A stretch of 5,152 nt of DNA. Source: Rickettsiales bacterium (GTDB taxonomy: Bacteria > Pseudomonadota > Alphaproteobacteria > Rs-D84). A model generated the notes under the pieces. It had not been told where the DNA came from. It saw only the letters and a list, made by a program, of their open reading frames with translations, and did no database searches. The position numbers and the translations under genes were made by a program. The stretch lies in assembly GCA_031259365.1 (NCBI GenBank), contig JAIRLP010000044.1:1-5152 (forward strand). Direction: 5' to 3'. Positions 3,862 through 5,152 of this stretch are shown in pieces. Positions within the stretch are counted from its first letter, which is position 1; each line of letters starts with the position of its first letter.

Positions 3862-5152
3862 ATGTTTGCTCTTAAGTTTTTAAAAAAAGACAAGTTCGAC
3901 AGTTACGATGATTATATAAAAAATGGTTCGCCGATTGTACCAGCAGGATTTAACTTCGGTTACGATGTCATAGATGTCATGGCGGATGAATCCCCGGACA
4001 AGACAGCCTTGTTATGGACAAATGACCAAGGTGAAAAACGTACATTCAGTTTCAAGCAGCTGTCTGAAATGTCAAATTCAATTGCCAACTTTTTAACCAG
4101 TCGTGGCATCAAGCGCGACGATGCAGTGTTGGTGTTCTTGCGCCGTCGCTGGGAATACTGGATTCTGATGATGGCGCTGCATAAAATTGGCGGGGTGCCA
4201 ATTCCATCCACTAATCAATTAAAGGCTCATGATATTAAATACCGCATCTCGATGGCAGACGTGAAACATGTTGTTGCTTTTGATGATGGTTATATTATTA
4301 ATGAGATTCAAGAATCAATTGATGGCAAAAATATTCAACTAATCTTGAATACAGACATCGCAGCTGCAATCGATACATTCCCAAAAACACTGGAACGTGT
4401 GGATATTAAAAATACGGATACGATGGTTTTGTATTTCACATCCGGCACAACAGATATGCCAAAGATGGTATCCCATGACTTTGCATATCCATTGGGCCAT
4501 ATCAACACTGCTGTATTTTGGCAAGGTTTGGGAGACGGGGATCTGCACTTTACCCTGTCCGAATCGGGCTGGGCAAAATGTTCTTGGGGAAAGATGTATG
4601 GCCAGTGGATGGCAGGCGCGACTGTATTCGTTTATGACTTTGGCGGAAAGTTCCCGGCAGATGAATTATTAAAAGTTATTGCTGAAAACAAAATCACATC
4701 TTTCTGCGCACCACCAACTGTTTATAAAATGCTGATCCGTGAAGACATGACAAAATATGATCTGTCTTCTATTAAAAAGGCAGATATCGCTGGCGAAGCA
4801 CTGAACCCAGAAGTCTTTGAACAGTTCTTGAAATTAACCGGTGTAAAGCTGCGCGAAGGATTTGGCCAGACTGAAACCTGCGTTATGTTGTTTAATAATG
4901 AATGGATTGAACCAAAACCGGGCAGCATGGGTATGGCGGCCGCTGGTTGGGATGTCCAATTATTGGATGAAAAGGGTCGTCCCGTGCCAGATGGCGAAGT
5001 GGGTGAAATCTGCGTTTCATTAAAGAACGGTCGCCCAGTCGGTTTATTCCAGGGTTATTATAAGAACGAGAAACAGAATTCGAAAAGCTTTCGCGACGGT
5101 TTCTATCACACAGGCGACGTTGCTTATCGTGACAACAATGGATACTTTTGGT
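3862..5152 (+). CDS. AMP-forming acyl-CoA synthetase, MACS-like (3' end cut by window)
   Basis: A cytoplasmic adenylate-forming ligase that would activate a carboxylic acid with ATP to an acyl-AMP and transfer it to coenzyme A. The first 430 residues are present; families of this type usually run about 530-570, so the C-terminal swivelling domain is missing. Visible marks are the nucleotide-binding loop at 193-201 (TSGTTDMPK), EGFGQTE at 332-338, and YHTGD at 415-419, whose Asp normally binds the ATP ribose. The stretches around YPLGHI, GWAKCSWGKMYGQW and FCAPPTVYKML resemble medium-chain or acetyl-type synthetases common in gut bacteria, so acetate, propionate or another short or medium acid is likely, but the substrate cannot be read. 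D198 replaces a normally invariant Gly in the loop. The ATG at 3862 follows two AGGA motifs, the better one 8 nt upstream. An in-frame ATG at 3817 would add 15 basic residues and lacks a well-spaced ribosome site. Confidence 0.9.
   Translation, partial: MFALKFLKKDKFDSYDDYIKNGSPIVPAGFNFGYDVIDVMADESPDKTALLWTNDQGEKRTFSFKQLSEMSNSIANFLTSRGIKRDDAVLVFLRRRWEYWILMMALHKIGGVPIPSTNQLKAHDIKYRISMADVKHVVAFDDGYIINEIQESIDGKNIQLILNTDIAAAIDTFPKTLERVDIKNTDTMVLYFTSGTTDMPKMVSHDFAYPLGHINTAVFWQGLGDGDLHFTLSESGWAKCSWGKMYGQWMAGATVFVYDFGGKFPADELLKVIAENKITSFCAPPTVYKMLIREDMTKYDLSSIKKADIAGEALNPEVFEQFLKLTGVKLREGFGQTETCVMLFNNEWIEPKPGSMGMAAAGWDVQLLDEKGRPVPDGEVGEICVSLKNGRPVGLFQGYYKNEKQNSKSFRDGFYHTGDVAYRDNNGYFW

Noticed and set aside
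3960..4928. Minus-strand frames at 3960-4211, 4339-4548 and 4722-4928, and the plus-strand frame at 4397-4672
   Set aside because: All lie inside the acyl-CoA synthetase gene, whose reading frame is strongly supported by conserved motifs.

Overview
The window reads as ordinary chromosomal DNA from a Gram-negative, AT-leaning bacterium. The evidence is two exported beta-barrel proteins with Sec signal peptides and C-terminal phenylalanines, a peptidoglycan-processing MltG, and clear sigma70-type promoters. The MltG sequence style and the small-porin type suggest an uncultured, host- or gut-associated alphaproteobacterium. That is an inference from remembered family resemblance, not a search result.

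Layout, left to right. Positions 1-433 hold no convincing gene. They contain a near-consensus minus-strand promoter (100-128) that drives something left of the window, hairpins around it, a minus-strand terminator (286-311), and a 49-nt hairpin flanked by a 9-bp direct repeat (346-416). Two paralogous outer-membrane barrel genes follow on the minus strand (434-1222 and 1505-2272), separated by a clean terminator (1463-1490). Next comes mltG on the minus strand (2526-3587), with its own strong promoter (3625-3653). A divergent 274-bp intergenic region carries a roughly 60-bp imperfect palindrome. The last gene is a plus-strand AMP-forming acyl-CoA synthetase (3862 onward), cut by the window edge after 430 codons.

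Each gene appears to be its own transcription unit. Every minus-strand gene has a candidate promoter, and a terminator or terminator-like hairpin follows each. The two barrels and MltG all act in the cell envelope; the synthetase is cytoplasmic metabolism. I see no sign that they form one pathway.

I found no defence system, CRISPR array, tRNA, rRNA or intact mobile element, and no evidence for a new multi-gene system. The points most worth a second look are the hairpin with flanking 9-bp repeats, a Gly-to-Asp change in the synthetase's nucleotide-binding loop, a two-cysteine insert in MltG, the palindrome overlapping the synthetase promoter, and hairpins placed at predicted mRNA 5' ends.
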